In this document: one piece after another, positions 63,510 to 64,000 of the stretch
How the letters are laid out: every line of letters starts with the position of its first letter
Numbering within the stretch: position 1 is the first letter of the stretch
From: CAVPMW01 sp963706515
GTDB taxonomy: Bacteria; Chloroflexota; Anaerolineae; Anaerolineales; UBA4823
Assembly: GCA_963706515.1 (NCBI GenBank)
Contig: CAVPMW010000018.1
Span: forward strand, 1 to 64,000
DNA: 64,000 nucleotides
Direction of reading: 5' to 3'
The notes under the pieces: generated by a model
Seen by the model: only the letters and a program-made list of their open reading frames with translations
What the model was told of the DNA's origin: nothing
Databases searched by the model: none
Translations under genes and position numbers: made by a program

Positions 63510-64000
63510 ATGGAAGGCATTAGAGCAATACCTGCGAGAGAACTGGAAATATATCCTGGTTGTGGAAGGCATCGCCCTGGCATTCTTCCTCGTAGATATT
63601 GGCATCCGTCTTGGCAATCCGGACTTGTGGCATCCCTTCAAGGGCGGTGAAAAACCGATGGATTTTTCGTATTTCAATGCCGTCCTAAAGAGTACTTCCT
63701 TCCCTCCATTCGATCCATGGTATGCAGGTGGTTATCTCAATTATTATTATTATGGTTTTGTTTTCGTCGGTACCCTGGTCAAGCTGTTAGGAATCGTCCC
63801 CTCAATTGCTTATAACCTGATCCTTCCGACGGTATTCACCCTCATTGCACTCGGCGGTTTTTCCATCGGGTATAACCTGATTGCTGGCCGGCGCAACGGA
63901 GATCAGATCAGTGAGTCTCCACCCAACGGCAAGCCAAAAAAATTACAGTGGTACCCCATACTCATTGGTTTAGCGACCGCAATCGCCATCGTTGTCCTGG
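63508..64000 (+). CDS. Chlor_Arch_YYY (DUF2298) domain, C-terminal portion, runs off the edge
   Basis: Continues the preceding protein after the frame break: RWKALEQYLRENWKYILVVE, a membrane helix, then DLWHPFKGGEKPMDFSYFNAV and GGYLNYYYYGFVFVGTLV. The triple-Tyr motif is the hallmark of the Chlor_Arch_YYY family (TIGR03662), found in Chloroflexi and archaea. The family is a membrane protein of unknown function, possibly a GT-C glycosyltransferase. The gene is incomplete at 64000. Confidence 0.85.

Overview
The window joins two unrelated genomes. Positions 1 to about 12,783 are GC-rich and read like a Thermoleophilia/Solirubrobacterales-type actinobacterium: strong G/C third positions, small SnoaL-like proteins, secreted proteins with Lys/Cys-rich tails, a membrane-anchored 'HVLGLVAIFIALTGTA' protein and a DUF6529-like protein. 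From about 12,784 to 64,000 base composition and codon use drop to a moderate-GC pattern and the gene set is that of a Chloroflexi (Anaerolineae-like) bacterium: a Chlor_Arch_YYY/DUF2298 membrane protein, NBR1-Ig lipoprotein, isopentenyl phosphate kinase with mevalonate kinase, and T-box controlled tRNA synthetases. The seam cuts a MoxR AAA+ ATPase just after Walker B and, on the other strand, a histidine kinase just after its G1 box. I read it as a metagenome-assembly chimera rather than natural transfer.

Actinobacterial part. Short, mostly single genes in both orientations are separated by about 15 copies of a structured repeat made of two, sometimes three, hairpins (loops GGACGA and GCATGG; stems with compensatory changes). 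None of these occurs right of the seam. A tyrosine recombinase lies between two inverted copies, and its most plausible TTG start is inside one of them. A decayed IS30-family element is bracketed by two more copies in opposite orientation. Other genes: an NmrA-like oxidoreductase, a PLDc_N membrane protein, two SnoaL-like proteins, a cupin, a GST-like protein and a large secreted PQQ-type beta-propeller.

Chloroflexi part. It opens with a RidA/response regulator/histidine kinase operon (minus). A T-box (Leu) then heads leuS2 / putative glycosyltransferase / leuS1 (minus), and two tRNA-Ala genes each follow a near-perfect promoter. Next come a peptidase, hydrolase, MFS and PAP2 run (plus), an EF-G-like GTPase, a methyltransferase with an alkaline-phosphatase-superfamily enzyme, fadD, and a glycosyltransferase/yraN/miaA operon. 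After a membrane protein, a JAMM peptidase, a PlsY-like acyltransferase and an MBL hydrolase, a second T-box (Val) heads two different valyl-tRNA synthetases. Downstream are an LLM oxidoreductase, a hydrolase fused to a DinB/ClbS-like domain, Hsp20, isopentenyl phosphate kinase, the NBR1-Ig lipoprotein, mevalonate kinase with a UbiA-family prenyltransferase, tlyA and lepA. A plus-strand envelope-glycan run closes the window: flippase-like protein, GT4, two methyltransferases and two giant GT-C proteins, the last running off the edge.

At least a dozen conserved genes on both sides of the seam carry single-base frameshifts that a one-base edit would heal, so most 'broken' genes here are probably sequence errors. 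Frame-split housekeeping genes are therefore given as single CDS entries with the break noted.
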